A stretch of 64,000 nt of DNA from Lewinella sp038528965 (GTDB lineage Bacteria > Bacteroidota > Bacteroidia > Chitinophagales > Saprospiraceae): NCBI GenBank assembly GCA_038528965.1, contig JBCBEC010000042.1, positions 1 to 64,000 on the forward strand, read 5' to 3'. Shown here one piece after another: positions 36,100-44,466 of this stretch. A model generated the notes under the pieces. It did not search any database. It was not told the origin of the DNA and saw only the letters and a list, made by a program, of their open reading frames with translations. Within the stretch, counting starts at the first letter, position 1, and every line of letters starts with the position of its first letter. A program made the translations under genes and the position numbers.

Positions 36100-37203
36100 A
36101 TGGAAAAGACTGTAACACCAGACTTACAAAGCTTAGTTGATAGCACTACCGTGTTTAAAGGCGCAGAAGACAGCCCGCTGTTAGCGCCTAGGGGTGTGTT
36201 TTTGACAAACGGCAAGTTGCTAGTAGCTGATACGGCCCAAAATCGACTTTTCATCTGGAACAGCCTACCCGCTACCGAACATCAGCCCGCTGATATTGTG
36301 TTAGGTCAGGAAGGTAAATCTGCTACCGGACGTAATGCAGGTGGTGGTGCTACGGCCTCCAGTCTCTTTTACCCCTCTGGTATTTGGTCCGACGGGCAGA
36401 GACTCATTGTGGGGGACGCTTGGAACCACCGCGTCCTCATTTGGCTCGAATTCCCCACCAAAGATGGACAAGCGGCGGATGTAGTCATTGGTCAGCGCGA
36501 TTTTGTAGGCAATGACCCTAATGTAAAAGGGATCAGTCACTCCCCGACTGCCCATTCCCTCAATTGGCCCTATGGTGTTTATTCCGATGGAGAACAGCTT
36601 TGGATAGCAGATACCGGTAACCGCCGGGTACTCTACTACGAGCAGATCCCTACAGAAAACTTTGCCGCCGCGGACAAGGTAATTGGTAAGCCCAACTTCA
36701 GCGAGCGTGATTATGATCATCACGACCCCATTTGGCCCTATTCTGTCAAGATTGGCCCCAATGGCGAAATGGCCATTGCCGATACACAGTACTATCGGAT
36801 ACTGATCTGGAAAGATTGGCAGACCGCTACTGAGCAAAAGGCAGATGTAATCATCGGCCAGGCTTCCTTTGAAGGAAATGGTCAGAATCAGTTTGGTTGG
36901 TTCCCGAAAGCCAATACGCTCAACTGGTGCTACGATACTTGCTTCTACCAGAATGGCCTGTGGGTGGCCGATACTGGGAGCAGTAGAATCCTCTGGTTTG
37001 AGCAACTACCCGAAGAACACGATACTCCAGCCGACAACGTGTTAGGACAAGATGACTTTACTACGGGAAGTGAAAACAAGAACACTATCTGGAGTACCGA
37101 GGAAAGCCTCTACTGGCCTTTCCAGGTATGCATTGAGGGGCAAACGATGGTAGCCGCTGATACCGGTAATCACCGGATTGTAATTAACCAACTTAACTTC
37201 TAA
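36100..37203 (+). CDS. NHL-repeat propeller protein of the hydrogenase locus
   Basis: 367 residues, no signal peptide. Six NHL-type blades are visible, each with a strand like 'LLVADTAQNRLFIW', 'LIVGDAWNHRVLIW', 'LWIADTGNRRVLYY', 'MAIADTQYYRILIW', 'LWVADTGSSRILWF' and 'MVAADTGNHRIVI'. Linkers read 'ADIVLGQ', 'ADVVIGQRDF', 'ADKVIGKPNF', 'ADVIIGQASF' and 'ADNVLGQDDF'. This is a six-bladed propeller, a likely protein-interaction platform. It follows the globin by one base and precedes the transporter by six, so it is part of the same transcript. The exact role is unknown. Confidence 0.85.
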   Translation: MEKTVTPDLQSLVDSTTVFKGAEDSPLLAPRGVFLTNGKLLVADTAQNRLFIWNSLPATEHQPADIVLGQEGKSATGRNAGGGATASSLFYPSGIWSDGQRLIVGDAWNHRVLIWLEFPTKDGQAADVVIGQRDFVGNDPNVKGISHSPTAHSLNWPYGVYSDGEQLWIADTGNRRVLYYEQIPTENFAAADKVIGKPNFSERDYDHHDPIWPYSVKIGPNGEMAIADTQYYRILIWKDWQTATEQKADVIIGQASFEGNGQNQFGWFPKANTLNWCYDTCFYQNGLWVADTGSSRILWFEQLPEEHDTPADNVLGQDDFTTGSENKNTIWSTEESLYWPFQVCIEGQTMVAADTGNHRIVINQLNF

Positions 37204-37209
37204 ACAAGC

Positions 37210-37839
37210 ATGCTTGAGTCTTCTTTTCCAATGCTTTTCGCAGCGGCAATCGGCTTTGGTCATGCTTTTGAAGCGGACCACCTGGTTGCAGTTGGTAATA
37301 TTGTCACCAGACGCGACAAACTGCGCCTTGCGGCCAAAGATGGCATCTATTGGGGCTTGGGACACACCTCAACTATTGTGTTGATTGGGCTTATCCTCAT
37401 CCTAGGTAAAGCTACTTTTCTGGATGGCTACTTCGGTTACTTCGAAGCCATTGTCGGTTTAATGCTGATCATTCTGGGCATTGTCCGTTTATGGCAAGTA
37501 CGGGCACACCGTCATGTTCATGATCCGCAAGAGTTGATCGACCATGATAACAATCATCATCTCGCCTACGGCGTAGGTTTCATTCACGGCTTGGCCGGCA
37601 GCGGTGCCATGATCCTCTTGGTAATGACCGAAATTCAAGGCGCCTGGAGCAGTATCATGTATCTCCTTATTTTTGGTTTAGGTTCAGCAGTGGGCATGCT
37701 GGTAGCCGCCGGTATTTTTAGCTTACCGTTTTCTCGCCGCATTACGGAAAGCAAACGTTTACAGATGGGGCTAACCTTACTATCAGCCTTACTCTGTATT
37801 GGTTACGGACTTTATATCTTCAAAGAAAACTTGTTTTAA
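37210..37839 (+). CDS. Nickel-transporter-like membrane protein (NiCoT/UreH family)
   Basis: 209 residues, five or six membrane segments. Near the N-terminus is 'FGHAFEADHLVAVGNI', which contains H-A-F-E-A-D-H, the HX4DH nickel-binding signature of NiCoT proteins. Further His-rich loops ('HRHVHDPQELIDHDNNHHLAYG') lie between segments. It fits the UreH/HupE-type Ni permeases and would supply nickel to the hydrogenase. Position in the hyp operon supports this. Confidence 0.82.
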   Translation: MLESSFPMLFAAAIGFGHAFEADHLVAVGNIVTRRDKLRLAAKDGIYWGLGHTSTIVLIGLILILGKATFLDGYFGYFEAIVGLMLIILGIVRLWQVRAHRHVHDPQELIDHDNNHHLAYGVGFIHGLAGSGAMILLVMTEIQGAWSSIMYLLIFGLGSAVGMLVAAGIFSLPFSRRITESKRLQMGLTLLSALLCIGYGLYIFKENLF

Positions 37840-37845
37840 TACCCA

Positions 37846-38079
37846 ATGGAAGATTACGATCCTAAAGATTTCCTACTCTTTGCTCTGAATCATTTCGGAC
37901 TAGAAGTGAACCATCATGAAGGTAAGATGGTCTATCTTAAGCAGGCTTATACTATTGAAATCGAAGGGAAGGAGTTGTTTAAACTATCCTATCAAGATGC
38001 AGTAATCGCTCCGTTCGGGAGTGTGGAAGAGCTCTGCCACTTTATCCAAAGCGATATCAAACTACATGAAGAAGCTTGA
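37846..38079 (+). CDS. Uncharacterised small protein next to the nickel transporter
   Basis: 77 residues, soluble, with a His pair ('NHHEGK') and an acidic C-terminus. No family recognised. Its stop overlaps the start of the DUF151 gene by 14 bases, so it is in the same transcript. The end ('FIQSDIKLHEEA') is helical. Confidence 0.55.
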   Translation: MEDYDPKDFLLFALNHFGLEVNHHEGKMVYLKQAYTIEIEGKELFKLSYQDAVIAPFGSVEELCHFIQSDIKLHEEA

Positions 38080-38626
38080 GTTAAATATTATTGCTCTTGC
38101 CAATAGCGAATCAAGTAAGGGGAACTATACGCTCATCCTGGAGGAATCCAAAGGTTTTCGGCGGCTGCCCATCACCATTGGCCCTTTCGAAGCACAGGCC
38201 ATTGCTATCTCTTTAGAGCGTATGCAGCCCAATAGACCCCTCACCCACGACCTATTCAAGAATACGCTGGAACAATCCGGAGTCATCATCAATGAGGTCG
38301 TTATATCAGATCTAAAAGCTGGCATTTTCTACGCCAGTATGATGGGTAAAAAACCCGATGGCAGCGAATTGAAAGTGGATGCCCGTTCTTCAGATGCCAT
38401 TGCCATGGCCGTACGCTATGGTTGCCCTATTTACACCACAGAGAAAATCATGCAGCAACAAGGCATCATACTGGAATCGCCCAGTAAGGCCTTCACCAAT
38501 AAACGCGGAAAATTGGAGGATTACTCCATAGCGGAATTGGAGCAACTCTTGAAACAGGTTATTGCTAAGGAGGATTATGAGAGTGCTTCAAAAATTCGGA
38601 ATGCGATTGAGAATAAGGGGAGGTAG
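38066..38626 (+). CDS. Bifunctional-nuclease-domain protein (DUF151) with UVR-like motif
   Basis: 186 residues from ATG 38066. The DUF151 domain covers residues 1-135 ('LPITIGPFEAQAIAISLERMQPNRPLTHDLFKNTL', 'DARSSDAIAMAVRYGCPIY'). The C-terminus ends with 'EQLLKQVIAKEDYESASKIRNAIENKG', a UvrB/UvrC-like (UVR) helix pair. Related proteins are common in Bacteroidota as housekeeping proteins of unclear function. It is the last gene of this block and is followed by a terminator. Confidence 0.85.
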   Translation: MKKLELNIIALANSESSKGNYTLILEESKGFRRLPITIGPFEAQAIAISLERMQPNRPLTHDLFKNTLEQSGVIINEVVISDLKAGIFYASMMGKKPDGSELKVDARSSDAIAMAVRYGCPIYTTEKIMQQQGIILESPSKAFTNKRGKLEDYSIAELEQLLKQVIAKEDYESASKIRNAIENKGR

Positions 38627-38654
38627 TGCCGAGAACAAATGTAGCCATCTAGCA

Positions 38655-38680
38655 GTTTTGCGGAATCAATTCCGCAAAAC
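38655..38680. terminator. Bidirectional hairpin between convergent genes
   Basis: GTTTTGCGGAAT and ATTCCGCAAAAC form a perfect 12-base stem with a 2-base loop. The A/T ends give a U-rich tail on both strands. It closes the DUF151 gene (plus) and the 38696 gene (minus). Confidence 0.7.
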
Positions 38681-38695
38681 CAATGCTCCTTCGTC

Positions 38696-39235
38696 CTATC
38701 TCCATTCCACCTTCACCATCTTTTGCATCCCAGGAAGCTTTACCATAGCATAAGTCCATGGTATATAATCCAGAAGTATATCAAAGGGTTTTTGCTCTAC
38801 ACGCAACTGCCAATGGTCCATTGACGCTGTAAGCCTACCTTCACGCAAGAGAAAACTGCTGCGTAAATTGTCAATTGACATATCATTTATCTTGTCCCAG
38901 TTCTGGACAACGGACTGCAGAAGAGAATTCGAAGTTTCCTTTTCTTGCTCGGTCAATTCAATCCCGGCAGACACGGGTGTTTCAATGGGCAAGCCACAAA
39001 AGACTTTATTCAGCACCAACAAATCTTCGGTCGTTTCAGAACGGCCATTTACCAGGTATTGCAGCAAATGAACTGCACGATCTGCGGCTTCCGGAAGTAG
39101 CGTCCCATCTTCCGTCGTCATCTCCAACAAGGAAAAATACCGACCTAAAAAGGGGGCTAGGAGTACCAAGCCCGCATTTGAGATAAAGATGTCTTGATAT
39201 GTTGCATTAGGGGTATCTTGAGAAGTATTTTCCAT
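38696..39235 (-). CDS. Orphan C-terminal part of a contractile-injection tape-measure-like protein
   Basis: 179 residues. 'ISNAGLVLLAPFLGRYFSLL', 'ADRAVHLLQYLVNG', 'LVLNKVFCGLPIETPV', 'LLQSVVQNWDKINDMSIDNLRSSFLLREGRL', 'WQLRVEQKPFDILLDYIPWTYAMVKLPGM' follow the C-terminal domain of contractile injection system tape-measure proteins (CIS_TMP family). That domain normally ends a protein of several hundred to over 1000 residues. Here it starts with its own ATG, without the long helical region, and no injection-system genes are nearby. It is either a 5'-truncated remnant or a stand-alone protein using this fold. The stop meets the hairpin at 38655. Confidence 0.7.
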   Translation of the reverse strand: MENTSQDTPNATYQDIFISNAGLVLLAPFLGRYFSLLEMTTEDGTLLPEAADRAVHLLQYLVNGRSETTEDLLVLNKVFCGLPIETPVSAGIELTEQEKETSNSLLQSVVQNWDKINDMSIDNLRSSFLLREGRLTASMDHWQLRVEQKPFDILLDYIPWTYAMVKLPGMQKMVKVEWR

Positions 39236-39264
39236 GAAAAGAACCGTTTTCAGCCTTTATAAAA

Positions 39265-40359
39265 TTAATTTGTGGACCGTTCCTTATCGAATTCAAACCC
39301 CAACCCATCCTGCATGATAATCCGTGTCAAACTATCCTCTTTGGTGATGGGTTGATCCGTTTTCTTCTTCTCTTTCAGGCGTTCCAGTTCAGCTAGATAA
39401 TGATCAAAACCGGCACGCCGGCAAAGGCGTTCGTTGCGGTCATTGTCTTTATCGCGCAGGAGGCGGAAGCAGTGGTAATGATGGTCGATAAAAAACTGCT
39501 GGTAGCGGGAGGCTTTACCTTTGGTATCCCGTCGATCAGCAAGAAAATCCCAGACGTAATCCAGGCGGCCCATAGCTTCCCATACGGCTATTAGCCGTTC
39601 TGGTAGATCTAGCTTATCCATGCGTTGGTCTGCCTTTTCCAGGAAAAGTAGGCGAGCGTCATCCGCATCCGGCACCTGAGGTTCACTGATAATATCCGTA
39701 AAGACATCACGCCTACGACTGGCCACCGAATCCTGATAGTTTTGCACCATCGCAATATCCAGGTAGTGCTGGGAGAACTCCTCGATCAACACACTCAAAT
39801 AAGCCGACATGTACGTAAGACTCACCTGTAGCTCCGGCAAATGTGGAATAGGACTTTCATCCTCAATTGCCGATAGGCGGTTCTTGATATCTTGAATGGT
39901 AATATTCGCCGGCATAATGTGCTCGCGAATCTGCTCTCCGTACGTATTACCCGAACGGTGCGATTTGATCAGTACCCGAGCTAGCTCTACCTGATCATGC
40001 ACACTTTGCAGCCGGTGCCGCAGATCTGAACGAAAGGCCTTGCGCCGGTCGCGGCTCTCTTGCATTCTTTTGAGGCGTTCTTTTACCTCTTCCTCCTCTT
40101 TCTTCTGCTCCTCAAAGATGAAGTTCACGATACCTCCAAGTCCACCACCGATTAAGACCGTTGTCAGAATGGTCTCTGCTGCCGTACTCAGAAACTCTGC
40201 TACTTCAAACCAGTAGGTTTCTTTAGCATCTCCTTCAAGGTAATAGTAAATCCACAGGGAAGAACCTAGACACAAGACGAAGGCAACCGCCCCCATCCAC
40301 AAAATGTACTGGTATTGTTTAATGAGTTTGACGAGCTTGGCAAGGCTATTTTGCGCCAT
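39265..40359 (-). CDS. Inner-membrane protein with long cytosolic helical domain, unknown
   Basis: The ATG at 40359 (364 residues) is chosen because it starts directly before the first hydrophobic segment; the frame stays open upstream but with no support. Two membrane segments (about 20-38 and 60-82, 'ILTTVLIGGGLGGIVNFIF') are followed by a charged coiled coil ('EEQKKEEEEVKERLKRMQESRDRRK') and a helical domain. No known family. It faces a palindromic gap, ends near the tape-measure piece, and shows no operon link. Confidence 0.6.
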   Translation of the reverse strand: MAQNSLAKLVKLIKQYQYILWMGAVAFVLCLGSSLWIYYYLEGDAKETYWFEVAEFLSTAAETILTTVLIGGGLGGIVNFIFEEQKKEEEEVKERLKRMQESRDRRKAFRSDLRHRLQSVHDQVELARVLIKSHRSGNTYGEQIREHIMPANITIQDIKNRLSAIEDESPIPHLPELQVSLTYMSAYLSVLIEEFSQHYLDIAMVQNYQDSVASRRRDVFTDIISEPQVPDADDARLLFLEKADQRMDKLDLPERLIAVWEAMGRLDYVWDFLADRRDTKGKASRYQQFFIDHHYHCFRLLRDKDNDRNERLCRRAGFDHYLAELERLKEKKKTDQPITKEDSLTRIIMQDGLGFEFDKERSTN

Positions 40360-40590
40360 GATGAATATGGTGTGGTGATGCAGTGAAAATACGGTAAAAG
40401 TTGGAAGTGACACGAAATTCGCAATGATCCGGCCCCAACCGAGCATACGAGGAACAAAACTGGGCCATTCCCCCACAAAATTGTGGGCAACCCACTTTCA
40501 GAAAATAAGTGGTGACAGATCTAAGTTATCAAGCTTGGCTAGGCGCCGCTTTTGTTCTATTTTGGAGCGTAGGCCTGACAATACTTCAAC

Positions 40591-41430
40591 ATGAAAAACT
40601 TCAAAGACAAAGTCATCGCAATCACCGGTGCCGGTTCCGGTATTGGCCGGGCCCTGGCCTTAGACTTCGGAACACGTGGAGCCAAGCTCGCGCTTAACGA
40701 TTGGTCAGCAGAGGGCCTTGCGAAAACTGTTTTCACCCTTCGAGAACAAGGGACCAATGACGTACTCTCAAAATCCTTTGACGTTTCCGACGAAGCGGCA
40801 GTCTACGCCTTTGCCGAAGAAGTAAAACAGCACTTTGGCAACGCACACATGATCATCAATAATGCGGGTATTGCGGGTTCGGCAGAACCGGTTTATCATA
40901 CTCCCAACTCCACCTACCGGCGGGTGATGGAAATCAATTACTTTGGAGTAGTCTATGGTACCAGAGCATTTTTACCCCAGTTGGTGGAAAACAATGAAGG
41001 CGCAGTTGTGAATATTTCGAGCGTCATGGGCTTCTTCGGACCTCCTAGCAATAGTGATTATGCCGCCAGCAAATTTGCGGTACGCGGCTTTACGGAAGCC
41101 CTTTCCGTTGAGTTTCACAAGTCACCGATCAGTATTCATTGTGTGCATCCGGGTGGAATTGACACCAACATTGCCTCCTCTACCATCGGTGATAAGGACC
41201 TAGACGGTTTTGATTCTTCGATCTTGATCACGCCTCCCGAAAAGCTGGCTCAGAAGATCATCAAAGGTATAATGAGAAAGGACCCTCGCATCATCTACGG
41301 CAACCAATCGCTCCAGGTTTGGCTGGGCAATAAGCTTTTATCAAAACGTGTAGCGGATTGGGTGATTTGGAATAAACTGAGTAAGATGATGCCGCTGGAT
41401 GGGTACCGGGCGTTTATTAAAGGGCTTTAG
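40591..41430 (+). CDS. Short-chain dehydrogenase/reductase
   Basis: 279 residues of the classical SDR type. Cofactor motif 'TGAGSGIGRALA' (about 10-21), 'NNAGIAG' (about 90), catalytic Ser 139 region ('NISSVMG') and the YxxxK motif in 'SNSDYAASKFAVRG'. It reduces or oxidises an alcohol/carbonyl, substrate unknown. Downstream is the repeat array, then an FMO-like flavoprotein, so a shared pathway is possible but weakly supported. Confidence 0.87.
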   Translation: MKNFKDKVIAITGAGSGIGRALALDFGTRGAKLALNDWSAEGLAKTVFTLREQGTNDVLSKSFDVSDEAAVYAFAEEVKQHFGNAHMIINNAGIAGSAEPVYHTPNSTYRRVMEINYFGVVYGTRAFLPQLVENNEGAVVNISSVMGFFGPPSNSDYAASKFAVRGFTEALSVEFHKSPISIHCVHPGGIDTNIASSTIGDKDLDGFDSSILITPPEKLAQKIIKGIMRKDPRIIYGNQSLQVWLGNKLLSKRVADWVIWNKLSKMMPLDGYRAFIKGL

Positions 41431-41585
41431 CTCGCGTTGCTCGCGGGGGAAGCTCACTAGCGTTCGCGGATTATGCTCGCAAGGCTCGCGGGGGGAAGCT
41501 CACTAGCGTTCGCGGGTGTAGCTCGCAAAGCTCGCGGGGGAAGCTCACTGCGCTCACGGAGGTAAGCTCGCACGGCTCGCGGTTA
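41429..41585. repeat. Tandem repeat, about 45-bp units
   Basis: Three and a half direct copies of a unit of 45-46 bp starting GCTCGC (at 41430, 41475, 41521 and 41566). Each contains GCTCGCGGGGGAAGCTCACT and GCGTTCGCGG-type words, with small changes. The block begins at the stop of the SDR gene. It is much richer in G+C than its surroundings. There are no unique spacers, so it is not a CRISPR array. Confidence 0.7.
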
Positions 41586-41695
41586 AGGCGTATATTTTGA
41601 GATAGCTGGTAGATAAACTTCACTTTGGCGGAAAAGTCCGACCTTGAAGGTATTAGAACTAGCACAACAAATAAACCAGTTCGCATCAAAAGAAG

Positions 41696-41822
41696 CCCCC
41701 GCGAACGTAGTGAGCCCTAAACGCAGCCCCTCCGTGAGCCGCAGGCGAACTTCAACCGCGAACGCAAGTGAGCACAACCGTGAGCCAGAGGCGAACTCTA
41801 CCCGCGAGTGAACCGAGCCTCC
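41696..41822. repeat. Degenerate inverted copies of the 45-bp repeat
   Basis: Words such as CGCGAACGTAGTGAGC, CCGTGAGCC and CGCGAACGCAAGTGAGC are inverse or partly inverse to the left array. With the 110-bp segment between, the two arrays could form a large hairpin. It ends about 60 bases before the next gene. Confidence 0.6.
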
Positions 41823-41884
41823 CCAAGACTAGTCGAGAAACTAAATTAACAAGAATTAACGCCCGCCGTACATAACCCATCACC

Positions 41885-43330
41885 ATGCAAAAGAAGAAAT
41901 TTGACGTCATCATCGTAGGAGCTGGTATCTCGGGGATTGGCATGGCCTATTGGCTGCAAAAGAAATGTCCAAATAAGAGCTTCGCAGTTCTGGAAGCGCG
42001 GGAGACAATCGGTGGTACTTGGTCCTTGTTTCAATACCCGGGTATTCGGTCCGATTCGGACATGTTCACCTTTGGGTACCGATTTAAACCCTGGACAAAC
42101 CCGCAATCGCTTTCGGCGGGGCAGGATATTCTGGCGTACCTACAAGACACCATTGCTGAGCACAAGCTAGACCAATATATCCGCTACCAGCACAAGATGA
42201 TGAGTGCCAACTGGTCGGATAATACGCAAAGCTGGGCCTTGCAGGTGAATACACCCGCCGGTGAAGAACATTGGGAATGTAACTTCCTGAGTATTTGCAC
42301 TGGTTATTACAACTACAAGGAGGCCTACCGCCCCAGCTTCGCGGGTGAGGAGCAGTTTAAAGGCCAGATTGTGCAACCCCAATTTTGGCCGCAGGATTTG
42401 GATTATCATGACAAGAAAGTAGTGGTGGTAGGAAGTGGTGCCACGGCAGTAACCCTCGTACCCGCTATGGCGGAAAAAGGGGCTGCTCAAGTGACCATGC
42501 TGCAACGCTCGCCTACCTACATCATGAACCTTCCTAACCGGAATCAACTGTTTATCTGGTTCAAGAAGGTGCTACCTATCTCTTGGGCTTACCGGCTAGC
42601 GCGTTGGCAAAACATCACGCTACAAATGGTGTCCTTTGGGTTATCTAAGCTGTTTCCCAAATTCATGAAATCCGTTATCATGAAAGAGGCGGCGAAGCAG
42701 TTACCAGAAGGCTATCCTGTAGAAAAGCACTTCAACCCTAAGTACAACCCTTGGGATCAACGCCTCTGTGTGGTGCCGGACGGAGACTTGTTCCAATCCA
42801 TTAGCGACGGTAAAGCCCAAGTGGTGACGGATACCATATCGCACTTTACCACCACCGGGATCACCACCACTGCCGGTGCAGAACTGGAAGCAGATATCAT
42901 AGTACTGGCAACCGGTCTCAAAATTCAAGTGCTGGGCGGAGCAGACCTCACCCTTAATGGAGAATCCGTACCTTTTAATCAAGCTATGATCTACAAAGGC
43001 ATGATGGTCAGTGGCGTACCCAATCTCATCTACGCCTTTGGTTATACCAATGCCTCCTGGACCCTCAAAGTAGACCTTACGGCCAACTATCTCTGTAAAT
43101 TGCTCCACCATATGGACCGAAACAATTTTACGGTAGTAAATCCCATCAAGGAAGGGGAGGTCACAGCGGAAGATTTCCTCAATCTAGATTCCGGTTACAT
43201 CAAGCGGGCCAAGGAAATACTCCCTAAACAAGGTGCTCGCCGCCCGTGGCGTACTTACCAAAGTTACCTGGTGGATATGATGGCTACGCGTTGGGGCTCG
43301 GTCAAGGATAAGTGGTTGGCGTTTCGGTAG
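41885..43330 (+). CDS. Flavin-containing monooxygenase-like protein (BVMO type)
   Basis: 481 residues. FAD motif 'VGAGISGIGMAYWLQ' (about 13-27) and second dinucleotide motif 'VVVVGSGATAVTLVP' (about 180-194), with the FMO/BVMO pattern 'GTWSLFQYPGIRSDSDMFTFGYRF' after the first. The substrate may be a ketone or an N- or S-compound. Order of domains and length are typical of class B flavin monooxygenases. It may form a unit with the upstream SDR. Confidence 0.85.
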   Translation: MQKKKFDVIIVGAGISGIGMAYWLQKKCPNKSFAVLEARETIGGTWSLFQYPGIRSDSDMFTFGYRFKPWTNPQSLSAGQDILAYLQDTIAEHKLDQYIRYQHKMMSANWSDNTQSWALQVNTPAGEEHWECNFLSICTGYYNYKEAYRPSFAGEEQFKGQIVQPQFWPQDLDYHDKKVVVVGSGATAVTLVPAMAEKGAAQVTMLQRSPTYIMNLPNRNQLFIWFKKVLPISWAYRLARWQNITLQMVSFGLSKLFPKFMKSVIMKEAAKQLPEGYPVEKHFNPKYNPWDQRLCVVPDGDLFQSISDGKAQVVTDTISHFTTTGITTTAGAELEADIIVLATGLKIQVLGGADLTLNGESVPFNQAMIYKGMMVSGVPNLIYAFGYTNASWTLKVDLTANYLCKLLHHMDRNNFTVVNPIKEGEVTAEDFLNLDSGYIKRAKEILPKQGARRPWRTYQSYLVDMMATRWGSVKDKWLAFR

Positions 43331-43368
43331 AAAAATTAAAAAGTAACTGTAAAAATGAATCGTTGGGT

Positions 43369-44334
43369 ATGAAGGTTGAGTATTCGCAAGTTTCTCCTGA
43401 GGCATTAAAAATCCTACTGGTTAACAGATATGGTCTATCGCCAAGTACGACAGTTCTGTTTTTGCACCAGGGCTTAAACGATACGTATCAAATTTCTACT
43501 GCCACCAAGAAATATATCTTGCGGGTCTATCGAAAGGATTGGAAACCCTATGAAGACATACTTGGAGAGCTCGAATTGATTGATCTGCTCACCAAAACGA
43601 ACATCTCCGTTGCTTCTTCTATCTCTGATCAGGAGAACAAGCGCGTTCAGCAGTTATCTTCTCCGGAAGGTGTGAGATACGCTGTCGTTTTCAATTTTGC
43701 TCCGGGCAAGGCTTTACCTGCCTTGGATATAGAAAGTGCCCAACTATTTGGGCAGCATTTAGCCTTGATACACAATGCAACAGCGGGTATCCAAATGGAT
43801 AATTTATCCAAATCATACGATGTAGCGGGTATTCTGTCCTTTACAAAGTCTTGCCTAATTAACAGGTTAGGTGATACACATTCCTCACTCCAGCTACTTG
43901 CTCAAATAGAAGAAGATCTTTTAACCCAGCTTAATCCAGACATCCTTCAAGTACTTCCTCAAGGGATATGCCACGGAGATCCGCACTACGAAAACTGCTT
44001 CCTGGCTCCCACCAAGCAGCAACTAACTTTTTTCGATTTTGACTTTTGTGGAAACGGCTACTTGCATTATGACCTGGGGAGCTTCTTGCACTATGAACGT
44101 GCTAATCCCCCCATTCAGAAAAGCTTCCTGGCCGGCTACACCGAAAAACGGCCAATGAATGATCTGCAATTGTCTGCAATTCCCTACTTCACTATTCTAA
44201 TGCGGCTTTTTCATCTTGGCGCCAGAGCGAAAAATGCCAACGGCACTAAAAATCCCCTCTGGCCAGCTGACAGCATCGAAAGTACCGCCCAAAATATCTT
44301 GACCCAATTGAAAGCGGTCAACAATCAGAGCTAG
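43369..44334 (+). CDS. Phosphotransferase-family protein (APH/choline-kinase-like)
   Basis: 321 residues from ATG 43369; GTG 43312, inside the FMO gene, would add 19 residues. The kinase-like pattern is present: 'YILRVYRKDWKPYEDILGELELIDLL' (Lys/ATP and Glu), catalytic loop 'GICHGDPHYENCFL' (HGDxHxxN) and metal site 'TFFDFDFCGNGYLHYDLGSF'. Such enzymes phosphorylate small molecules such as choline, homoserine, macrolides or aminoglycosides; this one cannot be narrowed. Confidence 0.82.
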   Translation: MKVEYSQVSPEALKILLVNRYGLSPSTTVLFLHQGLNDTYQISTATKKYILRVYRKDWKPYEDILGELELIDLLTKTNISVASSISDQENKRVQQLSSPEGVRYAVVFNFAPGKALPALDIESAQLFGQHLALIHNATAGIQMDNLSKSYDVAGILSFTKSCLINRLGDTHSSLQLLAQIEEDLLTQLNPDILQVLPQGICHGDPHYENCFLAPTKQQLTFFDFDFCGNGYLHYDLGSFLHYERANPPIQKSFLAGYTEKRPMNDLQLSAIPYFTILMRLFHLGARAKNANGTKNPLWPADSIESTAQNILTQLKAVNNQS

Positions 44335-44466
44335 TCATTCCAATTCCTTAAGAAAGCGTTAGAGCAGTTCGGAATTTATTTAAATGAATATTAAAGTGTG
44401 GCCTGCACACCGACTTCATGCGTAGCTCTACCTAAGTTTAGATTTTTGTATCAAAATTGCATTAGC

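Noticed and set aside
36301..37005. A long minus-strand frame of 234 codons.
   Set aside because: It is a shadow of the NHL-repeat gene and has no domain or start context.
41429..41822. A CRISPR array was considered for the 45-bp repeats.
   Set aside because: Units follow each other without unique spacers and no cas genes are seen.
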